A stretch of 64,000 bases of DNA from Acanthochromis polyacanthus (GCF_021347895.1 NC_067132.1:7114338-7178337), one strand, 5' to 3'; counted from the first letter of the stretch, positions 37,700 through 50,957 are shown. The notes: generated by a model from the sequence alone, not told the origin. A program made the numbers and translations.

Positions 37700-37835
37700 G
37701 GGTGTCTGTGTAGGTTCTCATTCATCCAGGTCATGGTTGAATCAGTTCTGAGAACTGAAGAAGCCTCTTGGATGAGAGGTGAAACGTCTTCAAGGAACTT
37801 TCTTAAAGTCCAGTGGATTGATTTAAACTACTCTG
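37700..37835 (+). repeat. Dispersed teleost repeat containing a structured segment
   Basis: Contains ttctcattcatccaggtcat, then gaagaagcctcttggatgag and aggtgaaacgtcttcaag. I recall it as a recurring fish sequence. The inner part can pair (cctct/agagg within gaaga/tcttc). Confidence 0.5.
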
Positions 37836-39394
37836 AATGAGGTAAGGGTCTGAATAATAGGAAACACAAAGCTTATTGCAAAAATATCATTTAAAAAATG
37901 AAATGATTAGATGTCATCCTTCACATTTGTATGACAATGTCTTCCTGTTTGTTGTCAGGTTTATGTCATTTCCAGAAACCTACTGGATGAAATAAAAAGT
38001 CACTATAGATTAAATGCATCCTGAATATGAATAACTTGTGGATTAACTGTATAAAAAAATAGAGTGAATTTCATATCTTTATCAGTCTGAAAGTGGGACC
38101 AAATTAACCAGTATTATTTTTTTATTTTGCAGAACCACTTTTCCAGCATGTTGCCAGAAAACATTTGCATAAAAAGTCTAATTATTCAAGTCTCTCATGT
38201 TACTTTGTCAAACAGATTAAATTGGATTAATGGATTCCCTCACTGATTCTAATTACTGTCACATGAACGGTAATCTGACACAGATTTCTAGCACTAGTGC
38301 TCCACAAGGGGCTTTCATTTCAGATCCCATGTATGTGTGTGGAGCATGACCTGATGTTCATGTGTGAACAGAAGAGCTCAGAGGGTCAGTCCCTACAGTC
38401 TCCTCTGGTGTCTCTCAAAACAAACTGTAAAAGCAGAAAGCTGTGTACACATGTTCTGTTCTATAATGTGTGTTTTGTGGATGACAGATGTAGAAACACA
38501 CACGTGCACAGATACACGCACACACAATACAGGATTAAATGTCAACACAAGAGGATTTGACTTAAGTTGACTGAAGTCACACTGAGTATTGTCGTTTCTT
38601 CTTCTGAATCTGGAGCACTCGGTTCTGTTTCATTTCTCAGAGTGTGTGTTTGCGTTTGTTTACCTGAGTGTGATGTACAGTAATCATCCATGCATGACTG
38701 CATGCATGCATTAATGCATGAGTGCACAGTACAGTAAGGTCTATGGTACTATGATGTCTGTAGATACAGAAGTAGGTCTATCCAAGGGAGTGTGTGAGTA
38801 TGTGTGTGAGTGTCCTGCGTTTTGTGGCAACATCAAGGATTACATATTTATATCTACATATTTTCGAAGCATCAGACCGCCTTGTTGTTACCATCTACTG
38901 TAAAAGGTTTCCTCCGAGAGCATCTGAAATGAATCGAGCTGTGAGGTTAACAGGGCAAATGTCATTTCATCTAAATGCTCCGTCTGGATGTATTCCAATT
39001 CAGTGTGTTCCATCTGATAATCTGATTCAGCGTTGCTGACTTACAAAGCTCTAGGAGATTATCACAATGCGCTAAAACACATCCAAAAAAAGCAGGGAGT
39101 GCAAACTCCTCAGTGCTGATGGTGATATCCCACCGATCATACCGCTCAGCATGCTAGAAGAACTACAGAACAACCAAACTTCTAATTTAAACTCAGGTTT
39201 CTGGAGAATTTTTGGTCAAAATGTGACATAACTGCTGGACACTGCACCACCGTCTACATGATTTAGCATCATGTAGCAATGAGTTAGTGCAAAATCGTAT
39301 CAGATTTGATCATTTTGAAGTATTTAGGACAGCATTCATCTTCAGATTGGGCTTTGAAATAAGTTCTAAATGTGTTTTTTATCAAATCATTCTC
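37836..39394. other. No gene seen; presumed intron
   Basis: Contains short CA stretches (38496-38525) and a TGCATGCA-type patch near 38690-38720; otherwise nothing. Confidence 0.55.
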
Positions 39395-39530
39395 AGGCTT
39401 CAGTTAATCCTAAATGCTGTTAACTTGTCCCAGAAATGACCACATGACTCCAACTCTAGCTGTTCTTACTGGTTACCCATAGGTTTTTAAAATCATCCTA
39501 ATATTGGATTCATTGAAAGCCTTACACTGG
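39395..39530 (+). mobile_element. Possible decayed LINE reverse-transcriptase scrap
   Basis: A broken translation gives LQLILNAVNL, then MTPTLAVLTGYP and VFKIIL. This recalls the QLxxNAAAR..HITPxLxxLHWLPVxxRIxFKI segment of LINE RT. Frames are disrupted; assignment is weak. Confidence 0.3.
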
Positions 39531-39998
39531 TGACTTCCATTAGTGTTCTTTCATCAGGAGCCTGACCACTGTTGGAGAACCTTTGGCAGGAATCTGTGAC
39601 TGTTCCTGAATGTCTTCTTCTCACCACGGATAGACTGATATTGTTTTACCATGTTTGATATTAATTATTAGTACTGAAGGAAGGCTGATAATCAATACTG
39701 GAACAGACACACATTAAATGTCAACACAACATGAGCTAACAGGAAACCTGTCAGTCATGACTACAGTAATAAGGATTACTTGAACTGAACCTGCTTGGTA
39801 GAAACAGGAATGAAGACAGCTGATATTTGGACCTTCTCCTCTTTTCACTATCAGATTGATTGATTGATTGATGTTATTGTGATCATTTAATTTACTTTTT
39901 TGTAGATTTTACTTAGTTCCGGAAAGATTTAAATAAAATGTGAACGACCCTGAAACTTTGTTTTAGAAAATGACTATATAAATTAATCTTTTATGCAA

Positions 39999-40034
39999 TA
40001 ATAATAACAATAATAGTTATTATTGTTATTATTA
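39999..40034. repeat. Perfect 16-bp-arm hairpin
   Basis: taataataacaataat, loop agtt, then the exact reverse complement. AT-only simple-sequence palindrome. Confidence 0.8.
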
Positions 40035-41221
40035 CTTTTTTATGAAGTATAAAAAATAAACTGCAGTGTTTTACATCTGAGGTTTCACTGAGATGGTTCA
40101 GGATTACATTTGGACTCCTTTAAAAGATCAGAATCCATCTTTAAGCCTGAAAATTTCTACTCCCACAATCCTCAGAGGCACATCTGGATTGAGAAGGATG
40201 ACCGAATGATGCAGAAACTGACCCTGACACCTAGAGGCCGTTCGGGGTTCAAGCTGAGCTGCAAAAACAGATTGAGGTTTTTTAAGACCTAGAACAGGAC
40301 TGGTATCACTGAAATTAACATGCAAGCAAGAAAGGAGAACACAAAGAGGATAAAGAAAAGAAGCAAGGCAAAGGCAGATGAAAAAAAGTGGAAAAGCTGA
40401 AGGAAACAGGAAGAGAAGCAATAAAAGAAGACTAAAAGAAACACGGGAAAGTCAATAATGGAAACAATTAAGTTAAACTGTTAAGAGAATGTTGAGAAAG
40501 AAGGAATAAAGTGAAACAAACAATTTATGGTTGGGTTAGCAGTCCATTAAAACCTACTGAAACCCCAGCTGACTGTCTGGTGAGTTCAGAGGGACAAGGT
40601 GAATCAGATTAGCTGTTCAGAAAGAGCCTTCTTCCAGCTTAGCAGCAGATCGGAGAGCAGTAAACAGAGATCTGGCCTTCCCACACTAACCTAATGTCAA
40701 ACCACACTCAGCAGCTCCACTATTAGTCCAGGGAGGTTTCAGAACCCATCTTCTCATTTTTCCTGTTCAACCTGAGAAACATACATGAAAACATTACACC
40801 TCCCCTCCCAACCTGCCTGCACTTGATTAGAAGAGAATGATCATATCTGCTATGGAGACAAGAAATTCAGTCATTCAGATCCTCACCTCCGTACTGAGGT
40901 GAAGGGATCAGATAAGAGATAAGATCAATTATAAAAATACATCCTGAAACTATTCAACAGCACACAGCAACAGCTTCTAAGGGTTTCCAACCACAACATG
41001 GCATTTAGCGAGTGAAAGATAATTTTGACTTTGACATGAAATATCAGGAAGTCTGGAGCTCTCTGCTCCACCAAGATCACATCTTCACCTTCTCTGTACT
41101 ACTACTGACTGCTGACAGCATCAGCAGGAAAACACCTGATCATCTGGACCAGTGGGACTCCCATAAAGCTGTGTGTCATCTCCTCCTAGTGGACAACAGC
41201 TGTCTCTACATCTTGTGCACT
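40035..41221. other. No gene seen; presumed intron
   Basis: A purine-rich patch at 40320-40520 gives a false Phe/Leu-rich minus frame. Confidence 0.55.
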
Positions 41222-41362
41222 AACAGAGGAGACATCCCATATTCTGGCTGTACATGTGTGAGAATCAGTTCCTCCGACAGTCCAAAAACATTGCTGAGGT
41301 TAATTGGTGATTCTAAATTGTCTGTAGGTGTGAATGTGAGTGTGATTGTTTGTCTCCCCTAA
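41222..41362 (+). mobile_element. SINE fragment, same family
   Basis: Carries the central body of the family: ctccgacagtccaaaaaca, gctgaggttaattggtg, then gtgtgaatgtgagtgtgat. Both the tRNA head and the GGAT tail are missing. Confidence 0.75.
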
Positions 41363-41475
41363 TTAGGATTAAATGGTCATAAAATGAAGAAATAAAAAAG
41401 CAAAGAAAAAATAAAGTCAATAGATGCCCAAAAATGATTTTCCAAAAATAAAAAACATACTTTCTGATTATATTT

Positions 41476-42079
41476 TTTCCTATCATAATTCAAGAGCGTT
41501 TTAAATTGATTTGAGGGCAGCATTTATCGATTTCATTCTCAGATTTTGTGATATTGTCTCTCAGAACTCTGCTCTCGCGCTCAAATTTGCTCTGCGCGTG
41601 CTCAAACTGTGTCCTCGCACTCGGTTAAGATGGTGCTCGCGAAGAATTCCTGCCCTCAAACTCAAACTCTTCCTCTTGCTCTCACGGAGCTTCTCCTCAC
41701 GGATCTCTGCTCTGCTCTCAGATTTTTTGTGTATCAACGCTGTCAACCAATCGAAGGCCGGCGAGCTTTGACCAATCAGATTATCTCTGTTTGTATACGG
41801 GTGCGTTCGCTGTTTTCCGAGGAGCGTCGCATACGGGCGGGCACTCTTTCAACAGGTTTGATCCACTCCCTACCTCCGGGACTGTAATAAATGTGATTTC
41901 TTTTATTTTTTTGACCACTGTCGGAATAAAATATCATTCAATGCATACAACAGCGTCCGAGCTTCTCATTAAAATGGTGAGAGCAGAGTTCTGAGAGACA
42001 ATATCACAAAATCTGAGAATGAAATCGATAAATGCTGCCCTCAAATCAATTTAAAACGCTCTTGAATTATGATAGGAAA
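41476..42079. mobile_element. 604-bp foldback element with identical 101-bp arms
   Basis: Positions 41476-41576 are, by my reading, an exact reverse complement of 41979-42079. The 402-bp interior is GC-richer than its surroundings and has CCAAT motifs (ccaatcg near 41748, accaatcag near 41772). There is no transposase. I see no clear target duplication next to the arms, so the superfamily is not assigned. Confidence 0.85.
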
Positions 42080-42339
42080 TTTATTCCATAATTTATGCCC
42101 ATATTTTTATTCAGCTTGCAGAGATCCATGTGTCTTGGACGTAAAATGGCGACTGAAGTCTTTCCTTTATGTTTAGGCTGCGTTTCAACCAATCAAGTGA
42201 CTCTGGCCTGCCTACAAGCCCTAAACGGCCAACCGTAGCCGAGACTGACCGATCTGGACCTACCTATTTTGGTCAGTAAATTCTGAGCAAATCACGTCGG
42301 AGAAAACGTTTGACTGACAGGGCTGATAGCCAATGATCC

Positions 42340-42400
42340 TGCTGAATAGCAGGATTATAAATAGAGCCTCTGCCAGCGGGGTTGTGTGACATTTCACACT
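42340..42400 (+). promoter_or_regulatory. Possible TATA promoter
   Basis: ccaatgatc (42331) and a TATA-like ttataaatag (42355-42364) are spaced as in a class II promoter, with a CT-rich stretch downstream (42420-42450). It lies just right of the foldback element. No transcript is identified. Confidence 0.25.
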
Positions 42401-45400
42401 TTGGCTCTGGCTGCAGAAGGAGCCTCTCTGTGTCCCTCTCTGTCTCCCTCCCATTATCTGCATCTGATCCACACACAAGTGCCTTTTTTGAGTTCTTTAT
42501 GAGTTTTTGGAGTGAAAATAATGTGAAAATGGGCTATAAAACGAACATATACCATTTTTACCCAGGGTGTGCAGAGGATGTACAGAGGGTGTCCAAAATT
42601 GACAGCGCCGGGCCATAAAAGTACAAATACATGTGTGAAACACTCATTTCTTGTAGTATTGCTCTGAAATTTTGACCTGAACTATGTAAGACCCCAGGCT
42701 GTTGCCTTTTTGTGTTTTCAATCTCTCACAGTGCTGCCACACTTATTTTCAGGTGTTTTATTAGGGAAAAAATTTAGGTGAGAATAAAAGTCATCCTAAT
42801 TCAGTGTGTTCCAACATAAAATGTTCTGTGCCAGTAGCACCTAGAGTAATTCTGACGGCACTGGGTGAAAATTCAGGTTGTCAGCTTTCAAAGGAGACCC
42901 CAACCATGCCTGTACTCCAAACAGTTCAAGAACAGCATTCAATTTACTTTCTGTACATCTTCAGTAGAAATTTCAGGCGAAAATTGACCGAACATTTTAC
43001 TATTCTTAACACTAAACCTACACCTCGGTAACAAAACATTCAAAATCAGTTTATTATTCGGTGATAATCACAAAATCCTTTCTGTCACTGAGATAAGGAG
43101 AGCATGGCATTTCGTCAGAGTACTAAATATTCCTCTTCTAATGGCGACTCTAATTATTTTTCATATTGCTGTCAGAGATGGTATCAGTTAGAACCAGGAG
43201 CTTTTCCAACCTGGAGCAGTGTGGATGCTTTATCTGCTCTACACCAGAAAACACATATCTGTGTTTCCATCAGGACAGGGATATCTAAATACTATTTAGA
43301 TACCAAAAGACCATTTGCCTGTGGTTACTGTCCATTACACAGAGTAAGATCATGGGCCTGTGAGTGCTGATAGATGGAGGAGGATGAGGATGTGCTTCTT
43401 GTCTAAACGCTCTGCTCTGTATAACACACAGTCACAAAGTCTCATTCACTCTCCTCTGCTCTGTCACTCAGTGGCAGAAAAAACCCAGAAGAGGAAAGAG
43501 TGCAGATCTTCATTTCCACAGATCCACAGAGACAGCTTTAAATATTCTACAGGGTGGCTGGCAACAGGCCAACTGGCAGAGCTCGTTATATTCCTGGCGT
43601 TATGTTCTCAGAGCTAAAGAAAGCCTCCTTAAAATCCCAAACACTCCAGCCAGGCTAACAACCCCACTGCATAATGGCTAGAAAGTGTGATTCACCACAG
43701 GAAAATATAAAGTCTATAGCTTTCAGCTGTGATCATAATCCCTAAAAGTCTGCACGAATGGATGGATATGAACCGTAAATCAAATACTGTAGGTTTCATC
43801 TTGTTCTGGCCTTGGTTCATGCTGTGCAGTCAGGGAGATACCGGCTACTGGAGGCAGAAACACCACATCAAAGCTGGGATTTCCAGCCAGCATCATGGTC
43901 TTTGTAGCCAACAATGACCTCTGACCTCCGTGGGAGACGGCATGTGCCCGTGGACTCGATAAGCAGCGAGTCGATTAGGAACACCCAGAAGGACTGCCCG
44001 ATTCTCAGAGGGGAATCCCAGCTTAATCCTAAGTCCCATTACCTTGATAACTTTCTGAGAGCCACAGAGAGGCAGGATGAATGCTTCACAGTAAGGTCTG
44101 CTCATCTGTCCAGGAGAAGAGGATCTGATGTAGTGTGTGAAAAAACTACTAAAACACTCGCCTTGACTTAAAAGTCACAAAAAAACAACCAAAAATTCTA
44201 TGTGTCTTCACATTATGTGTAGTTAAATGAATAACTGAAAAGAGAACAGAAAAAGAAATGCATTTTTCTCTCTGATATGCCCAACTCAGAATGCCTTAAT
44301 GGACCAGGGATTGGTTTCAGTATTCCACAGAGTAGGAACCACTTCGGTTCAAACATTTTATCTCAGAAGAACAGCTCCATATTCTGGGTTCTGTTCATAA
44401 ACAGTCTCTTTGGGCATCCTTCCATGTCTGGCACTGGTCTTTGATTTATTTATTTAGTAAGTCAACAACTGTACACATGAATATGTAGTGGTTATTAGAC
44501 TAGTTGCCATATTTAAACAGTTTGAAATGTTATGCTTCTAAACATAAACGTCCTGTGGGATGCTGCTGCTGTGGTTTGATGAGGTTTGTTTGGATTCTAA
44601 TGTTTAGAAGAGCATTATTTTCTTCACGTTCATTTCAGTTTTTATTGTTCCCAGGGTACAGGATTAAGCTATAAAGTGTCATTGAGAATATAATATATAA
44701 TATAATGTCTTTTACCATTCTCTGAGTAAAAAACAACTGAAAAGAGAACAAGGTGAGGTGACAGGAACAAAGGAAACTGTTTAGTTTAAAAAGGCCAAAC
44801 CTGAACTGCAGTCTACTGGCAGGACTATTTCTAACAGAATTTCATTCATGAAGACTAAACATCAGTCCAAAGTCATTCTGTCTTCAGCATGAACTTCACG
44901 ACACCTCAGGGCCAGATGTCTTCTTCTAACAATCTTTAGATGAGCTCAGCTGGTCTCTCTGCTGTTTCTGAATCTGTTTCATCATGTTGAGTTCTGCTGG
45001 ATGATGTAAATATGTCACATGACAATGTTCTAATGCAGATTAAATTACACTACAGATTAATTCATGTTATACAATGCAGATGTGTTCAGAGCTAGACTGC
45101 TTTCAGTTTAAACAGCTGGTCATATCATGTACTTTAAATCACTCTGAAACTGTCAGCTGGGCTCACCTTTCTTGGAAAGAAATTAATTAGCCATTACTTT
45201 CCTTTACTTTTATTTATTTTTCTATTCTGGTACTCTGATGCAACCAGGAGAAAGACTCCATCAGAGCCAGTGGTTCTCCAGAATCTGTAGTTGGTCACTT
45301 CAGTCCAATAGCAAACCCCTCTGTGAAAAAAACAAGAGCACAAAACTGTAGTTCCTCAATTTACCACTTGAATCTGGTTCCAAAAGTGAATCAATCTACA

Positions 45401-46695
45401 TAAAACTCAGCACATATTTCAGGAAAATGAAGCATGTGACACACTTTAAGTAATTTCCCCATTCGTTCCCCCATTCTATTTCTTTGCTCATATAACATCA
45501 GCCAGGCATAGTGAGGAGTCAGATGATGACTGCAGCCTCCAAACTGAGCTTCAAGACCACAGAGATGCTGTCCATGACACCACATAGGGTTCCTCCATCT
45601 ATATGCACAGTCTGAGCAGTGAAGATAAATCCTAGAGTAGGAGCAGGCAACACCGTATAGCTAAGGGGACAGAGGGACCTCAGAGAAACAGGGATTCTTT
45701 AGGAAATAATGCTGTAGGTGCCCTGGGTGGTCAATCCCATTCCTCCCCGACTACAACACCAAGCAATGCTCCGTTAGGCTCCACAGAGAAAACACCCAGA
45801 AAAAAATCTGATGTTCTAGCTCTACCATATGACCAAAGCAATAACATGTGTCTACATCTATAAACATCATGTTGTTTTCAAATAATTTCAAGTTAAGAAT
45901 ACTTCTCAGCAAGTATATATATCATAGTAAGGTAATCAGTTTTGATGCTTCTAAATTATTATTTTTTTAATCTACAGTCTGCATTTACAAACCCAATTTA
46001 AAAAAGAAATTACTGTACATTTTCTCTGACTTTTGGGCTTGGACAAGTGAAGGGTAAATATACTGGGCCAAAGGACAAGTCCTTGAAAAATGCTTCAGAA
46101 AAGCATCTTTAGCCACAATGTACTGCATCCCAGAGCAACAAGCACTCGTTCTAGTCATTAAAATAAGACATGATGAGAAGTGCATCACAGAAAAATATGT
46201 TAAAGTGAGAAATGGATCACCAAATGAGTATCATGAAGGTAGAGATTTTAGAGAGCACATTCTGTACCAAAGATTTTCTGTTATATGCACCACATTTGAA
46301 AAAAGAAATGCCTCTAGTAAACCACTAGGTGGCAGGCCACAGCAGCTCTGTGCTCCTCTGGAGGTGACATATTGTGGTGAATGTAGGGCCTTCGTACTGA
46401 CACCTCGATCGCCTGGAAGTGTTGCCTTTAGAAATGGAAAGATAAGGAATTAATCTGGTTATACTACACCACAGCACCAGGCCTCATACAGGTGAGTTAT
46501 TGTCAGAGGGCTGGAGGACAGAATGGAAAAATAAATTGGTGTGTGCATACTTGTGTGCACGCTTTATTTACTTGTGTGTGAATGTCATACAAACTGTTAA
46601 TAACCTCCCAAACACACCCACCCCTTGCTCACCCTTGTGAGCTTAGACACCAGCTGTTCTCTGATAAGTGATGTAATGTTATTCCATCTTTCAAC

Positions 46696-46700
<5 letters not shown>
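42401..46700. other. No gene seen; presumed intron
   Basis: Near 42560-42800 there is repeat-like sequence (gtgtccaaaattgacagc; gggccataaaagtacaaat) that may be an unclassified DNA element. The rest is ordinary AT-rich sequence. Confidence 0.5.

Positions 46701-46781
<81 letters not shown>
46701..46781 (+). repeat. (CA)n microsatellite
   Basis: Uninterrupted CA dinucleotides over about 81 bp. Confidence 0.98.
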
Positions 46782-46783
<2 letters not shown>

Positions 46784-47467
46784 CTGACCCCTGCACCCTC
46801 CTCTGGATTGTTTGGGATGAGAAGCAGTGGAAGGACAAACTACTCTGGACAACGATTCATCAGCCTGCTCACCTGTAATGGAGACAATGTAATGGAGACA
46901 AATAGCCAGCTGGTGAGCGGTGTGTTTACGTGGCAAAGTGCTACCTGCACTGAGATAGATTGTCCTGATGTGTGTGTCTGTGTGAGAGGTGTATGCCCTG
47001 AGCATGTACATGTTCAGATGCGTCTCTGTGTGTACATATTTCTGTCCCATATGATGCTCTGGGAGACTAATGCTGCCCTCTGCTGGTAGGAAATGAGAAA
47101 TAACGGTGGAGTTGTCAAACTTGGTGTATGACTGATACAGTGGAGCTGATGGGACAGGGGTAGCTGGGAAGTTGACAAAGCTCCAGAATGACAGGGGGAT
47201 CCATTAAAGCAGCTGTCTGTCCCAGAGGACACCTGTCCTGGATGAGGGATGGAGTGTGGTGGTGGTGAGTGAAGCCCTCTACCTGGCTAGTTGTGGTGTG
47301 TACTCAGAAACATTATGGATTTGCAATAACAAGTTTTCCATTTCTTCTTGGTTGTTACTTAAAAGCATGATCTATTAACCACTCAAAAGCTGATTTTAGT
47401 TACTTCTAAACAGTGTGGATTCTCTAAGGTGGAATGATTTCACCTACTGCAGCCAACTTAACACTAA
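46782..47467. other. No gene seen between CA tract and Tc1 relic
   Basis: Nothing recognised apart from scattered TG-rich patches. Confidence 0.55.
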
Positions 47468-48917
47468 TATAGTCATGAACAAAAGTTTACATACATTTGT
47501 CAACACCATGTTTAATATGACCGTCACCAAAACATGAACACACAAAACATTTATCATGCATCATGGATTAATCACAGGTATTCTGGAAACATGACAGAAT
47601 CTTCTATGTCAAAACTACACACACAGCAATGCTTGTGTTTTGTTAAATGTCCTTCAGACAGTTTCACCTCAACTAGTCACCATTGGTTGCCATCCACAAG
47701 CTTCTGGTCGTGTCTTTGACCACTCCTCCTATCAGAATTGGTACAGTTAAACTAAATTTGTTGGCTTGAAGACACAACCTTATTTTTTCATCACAGTCCA
47801 CAGGTTCTTGATGAGTCAGGACTATGGGAAGTCTTAATTATAGCCCGATTGAACCATTTCTGTAACACGATGTGTGTTTTGGGCCACAGCCTTGTTGAAA
47901 CACCCAACTGTGTCTAAAACCAACCTTCTGGCTGATGAATTTAGATTTTTTCTGAAGAATGTGGAAGTAATCCTCCTCCTCCATTAATCCACTGGCACTA
48001 AAACAGCCCCAGAGCATCATACTATTACTACCATGCTTGGCAGTAGGTTTGGTGGTTTTCATTTTCTCTCCTTCTCACATATTTCTGGTCACTGTGGCAA
48101 AATAGCTCAATGTTTGTTTCATCTAACCCAGAACTTTCCTCCAGAAGACCCTTTCTTTGTTCATGTGATCAGCAGCAAACTTCAGTCAATCTTTCAGGTG
48201 CTGTTTCTGGACAAATGACTTCCTTCTCAGCCCATGTTGATGTGAAACGCGTTTTCATGCAACTTCTCATTCATTCAGACCTGCCTATTGGTGATTCTTG
48301 GCTGACTCTTGACCATCCTGACCAACTAGTTTGTGTTTTCTTCCTGATGCAAAAACTGTAAATTTCACTTCAAATTTGAAAAAATCATTGTTTCCACAGA
48401 TGATTTTAGAATCTGTAGCTGATCTGAAACAGCTCATGTGACCATCTTGACTTGTTCAAGTCAGTGAGTTGCATTTTCAGAACTTTGCTGAGATCTTCAG
48501 ACTTCCCTACAGTTGTGTTTATGGCTGAGTCTGATGTCTATCAAATGTATTTAAATGATCTCAGAGGAGTCACCAGCTGTAGTCAACTGTAATCACTCAC
48601 AGGAAATTATGAGGCCTTGCCACTGAGATAATCTGATTAACACAGATTTCTAAACTACCAAAACTGATCTTTCAAGTTGCTCTGTGTGTATTTTTGATCC
48701 AGCAGATTTGGTCATGTTTCCAGAAGACCTATAATAAATCTATAGAAGAATCAATACGCAAGATTTTTTGTTTGTTTGTCTGTTTTTATGACAAAGACAC
48801 GAATTTCAATGATTGCATCACAGAACATAAAGAGCTGAAGGAATCACTGGAAGGACTGCCATGTGATATACATGGTCTTTACTAGTGTCTGTAAAAATGT
48901 GTGTTCATGCAACTAAA
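47468..48917 (-). mobile_element. Degenerate Tc1-like transposon
   Basis: The left end (tatagtcatgaacaaaagtt) and a decayed right end (gtgttcatgcaact near 48905) are inverted relatives. The minus strand between them carries a transposase relic. The copy is about 1.45 kb, the usual Tc1 size. Confidence 0.8.
47838..48062 (-). pseudogene. Tc1-like transposase remnant
   Basis: The fragment includes KHGSNSMMLWGCFSASG and, later, FQQGCGPKHTS. Active Tc1 transposases have FQQDNDPKHT at this place, with the catalytic second Asp; here it is Gly, so the copy is dead even apart from frame loss on both sides. Confidence 0.85.
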
Positions 48918-49574
48918 GACATGAGGAATCATGGATATATGTGATGAACTGAGAAGGTGATCAAAAAGAGAAGGTGATCAAAAAAAAATAACTCAACTTT
49001 TATTTATTTTTAATTGGAATACAGCCACTGTATTTGTTTAGGGGAAATCTGTGGGACATCACAGTATAGTTGATTTCTAATTCATTTAAAAAGAATTAAA
49101 CACAAGAGGAAAAAGATTAATTTTGTCACTAAACCCATCCCTTCCTTCCATTCTGCATCCCTTCCACTATTAACATAAACTTAATCAGACAAGCTTGTTT
49201 CTAATTAAGAGTATTCTCTTCTGCAGCCTTTATTAAGTCTTTGACTTCCACACCCTCTTCTATCAGTGAAGTGGAGAAGGGAGAAAATGAGATAATGGAG
49301 AGATGGAAAGAACAGGGAACTGAATACAGATCGAGGTCTTCATCCTAATCAACGCACCTCAATAAACACACACTTACTGAGGTGTGTTTGTGTTTTACAG
49401 TGATAGTAGCAGACTTCATCTGAACCAACTTCTGGACTCATGTAGTCAGAATCATCTCTAAATTGACTACAGTTGTACCTGAAGCTGCATTTAAGAACTG
49501 AGTGACTCTCATCTTGAGACCCAGAAAAAACACTATCAGGTAGAGGGTCTTTGTCACAGAATATTGAAAATTCA
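48918..49574. other. No gene seen
   Basis: Short direct repeat gagaaggtgatcaaaaa at 48951-48985; otherwise ordinary. Confidence 0.55.
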
Positions 49575-49621
49575 GTTCAGTTCAATTCAATTTTATTTAT
49601 ATAGCGCCAGTTGCAGGTCAA
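49575..49621 (-). repeat. Scrap of the same TTGAA-tailed repeat
   Basis: It shares ttcaattcaattttattta and tatagcgcc with 33776-34060, then departs abruptly after gtcaaattg. Confidence 0.6.
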
Positions 49622-50454
49622 ATTGGTCCGTGTATATTTTGGTAATTGGATTTTCCGTTCTAAAGCAGGTATTGAAAAACAAAAACCGAGTGGTTATTTG
49701 ATTTTCATTTTAAAATACAAAAACTGAAATAGAAATACAAGGCATTTTTCCTTTTCATGATTAAAAATGGATATACGAAATTTTAAAAATGCTTTGATTT
49801 TCATTTTATATTTACGATTACGAAATTTAAAATCACTAAGAGACAGAAACGAAAAAAAAGGTCAGTTTTTTCATTTTCTGAGACCGAAAGTGGTCATTAG
49901 CAAAGGTGGAGCCATGATTGGTCAGACTGAATCAGAGCAGAGGACTCTCTGTCCCGCCCACATTTACCGGCTTCTGCTGTCTACCGACGCTGCTGCTAAC
50001 AGCGTTAGCTTCCAAAAGTGGAGCTAAACTCTACAGGTAAGTGTTAAAGTCAACTTTGTAACTAGTTGTACTCTTCTCTACATCTGGACAATATCACATA
50101 TAAAGCAGTGAAATTACTGTAAGTTATCATCAGACTGTAACCTCTGATATAAACATGTTCTAACATCGTGTTTTAAAGTTGTTCTGTAAATCTCAATTTA
50201 TGTTTCCTAACTTTGTGTTCACACTGAGGCTAATCCAGATTAGTCAGTGTTATAAACTAGTTATCTATTAGGTGTAGCTAAGTGTCCTGCAGGTCACAGC
50301 TGATCAATCATAATAGATCAATTATAACGGATCAATAACTGCAATAACTGCAGTTCACTAATGATCAGCAGATAGAAATTAATCTACGCTAATGTTCCTC
50401 CACAGAACTCTGTTACTGATGAATGTTTATCTCCCAGTTCAGTGAATGAAGAGC
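49622..50454 (+). other. Sequence between two repeat halves, with exon-like segment
   Basis: The first part is AT-rich with repeated ttttcattt / tacgaaat motifs. From about 49905 to 50037 it is GC-richer with a reverse CCAAT motif (gattggtcag), a GC-box-like ccgccc, and the splice-donor consensus ctacag|gtaagt at 50038. It looks like a promoter plus a first exon, either of an inserted element or an unknown transcript. No protein is recognised. Confidence 0.3.
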
Positions 50455-50530
50455 AATTCCTCCTCTGGAAAAGAGGAGGGTGGGGAACAAGGAACATATA
50501 ACACACAATTGGATACACACATAAGATAGA
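50455..50530. repeat. Distal scrap of the TTGAA-tailed repeat
   Basis: Matches the far part of 33776-34060 (gggaacaaggaa, then cacacaattggataca). It lies about 830 bp beyond the 49575 piece, so the repeat has been interrupted or rearranged. Confidence 0.5.
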
Positions 50531-50957
50531 TGATACATACAAAGTACAAGGTAACATTGAAACTGCTTCATAAGTTCACTGTTATGGTATAGGAAGGCTG
50601 CTCACAAACACTCAATGAAGGAAACACAGAACTCCAACTTACACTGGCTCTCCATTAATTACTGACTTCAGAACTTTTTAATCCTTATTCTGCACCTCAG
50701 CCACTCAGATCAGAGAGTCAGTTACTCAACGAATGTCAGAACAGCCCATTAAAAGCCTTGAAAATCCCAATCTGTAGAACAGCTTATCCTTTTTCTATGG
50801 ACTGTTATTGCTCTTTTTCAGGTTTCAATGTCTTTACTATTTTATTTTTTATTTTTTTTAAGTGAAACAACTACCAAGGGACAAAGAAATGACCACAAAC
50901 AAAGTCTTTGTAGGCCAGCCTCACCACTTGGCAGCCATCTCGGTTCTGCCATGGACA
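50531..50957. other. No gene seen
   Basis: Ordinary sequence up to the hAT target site. Confidence 0.55.

Noticed and set aside
37756..37795. Hammerhead-ribozyme-like segment (ggatgagaggtgaaacgtc)
   Set aside because: GATGAG and GAAAC are present, but the CUGAUGA core does not match (extra G), and stem II would be only about 2-3 bp; it is more likely just part of a dispersed repeat.
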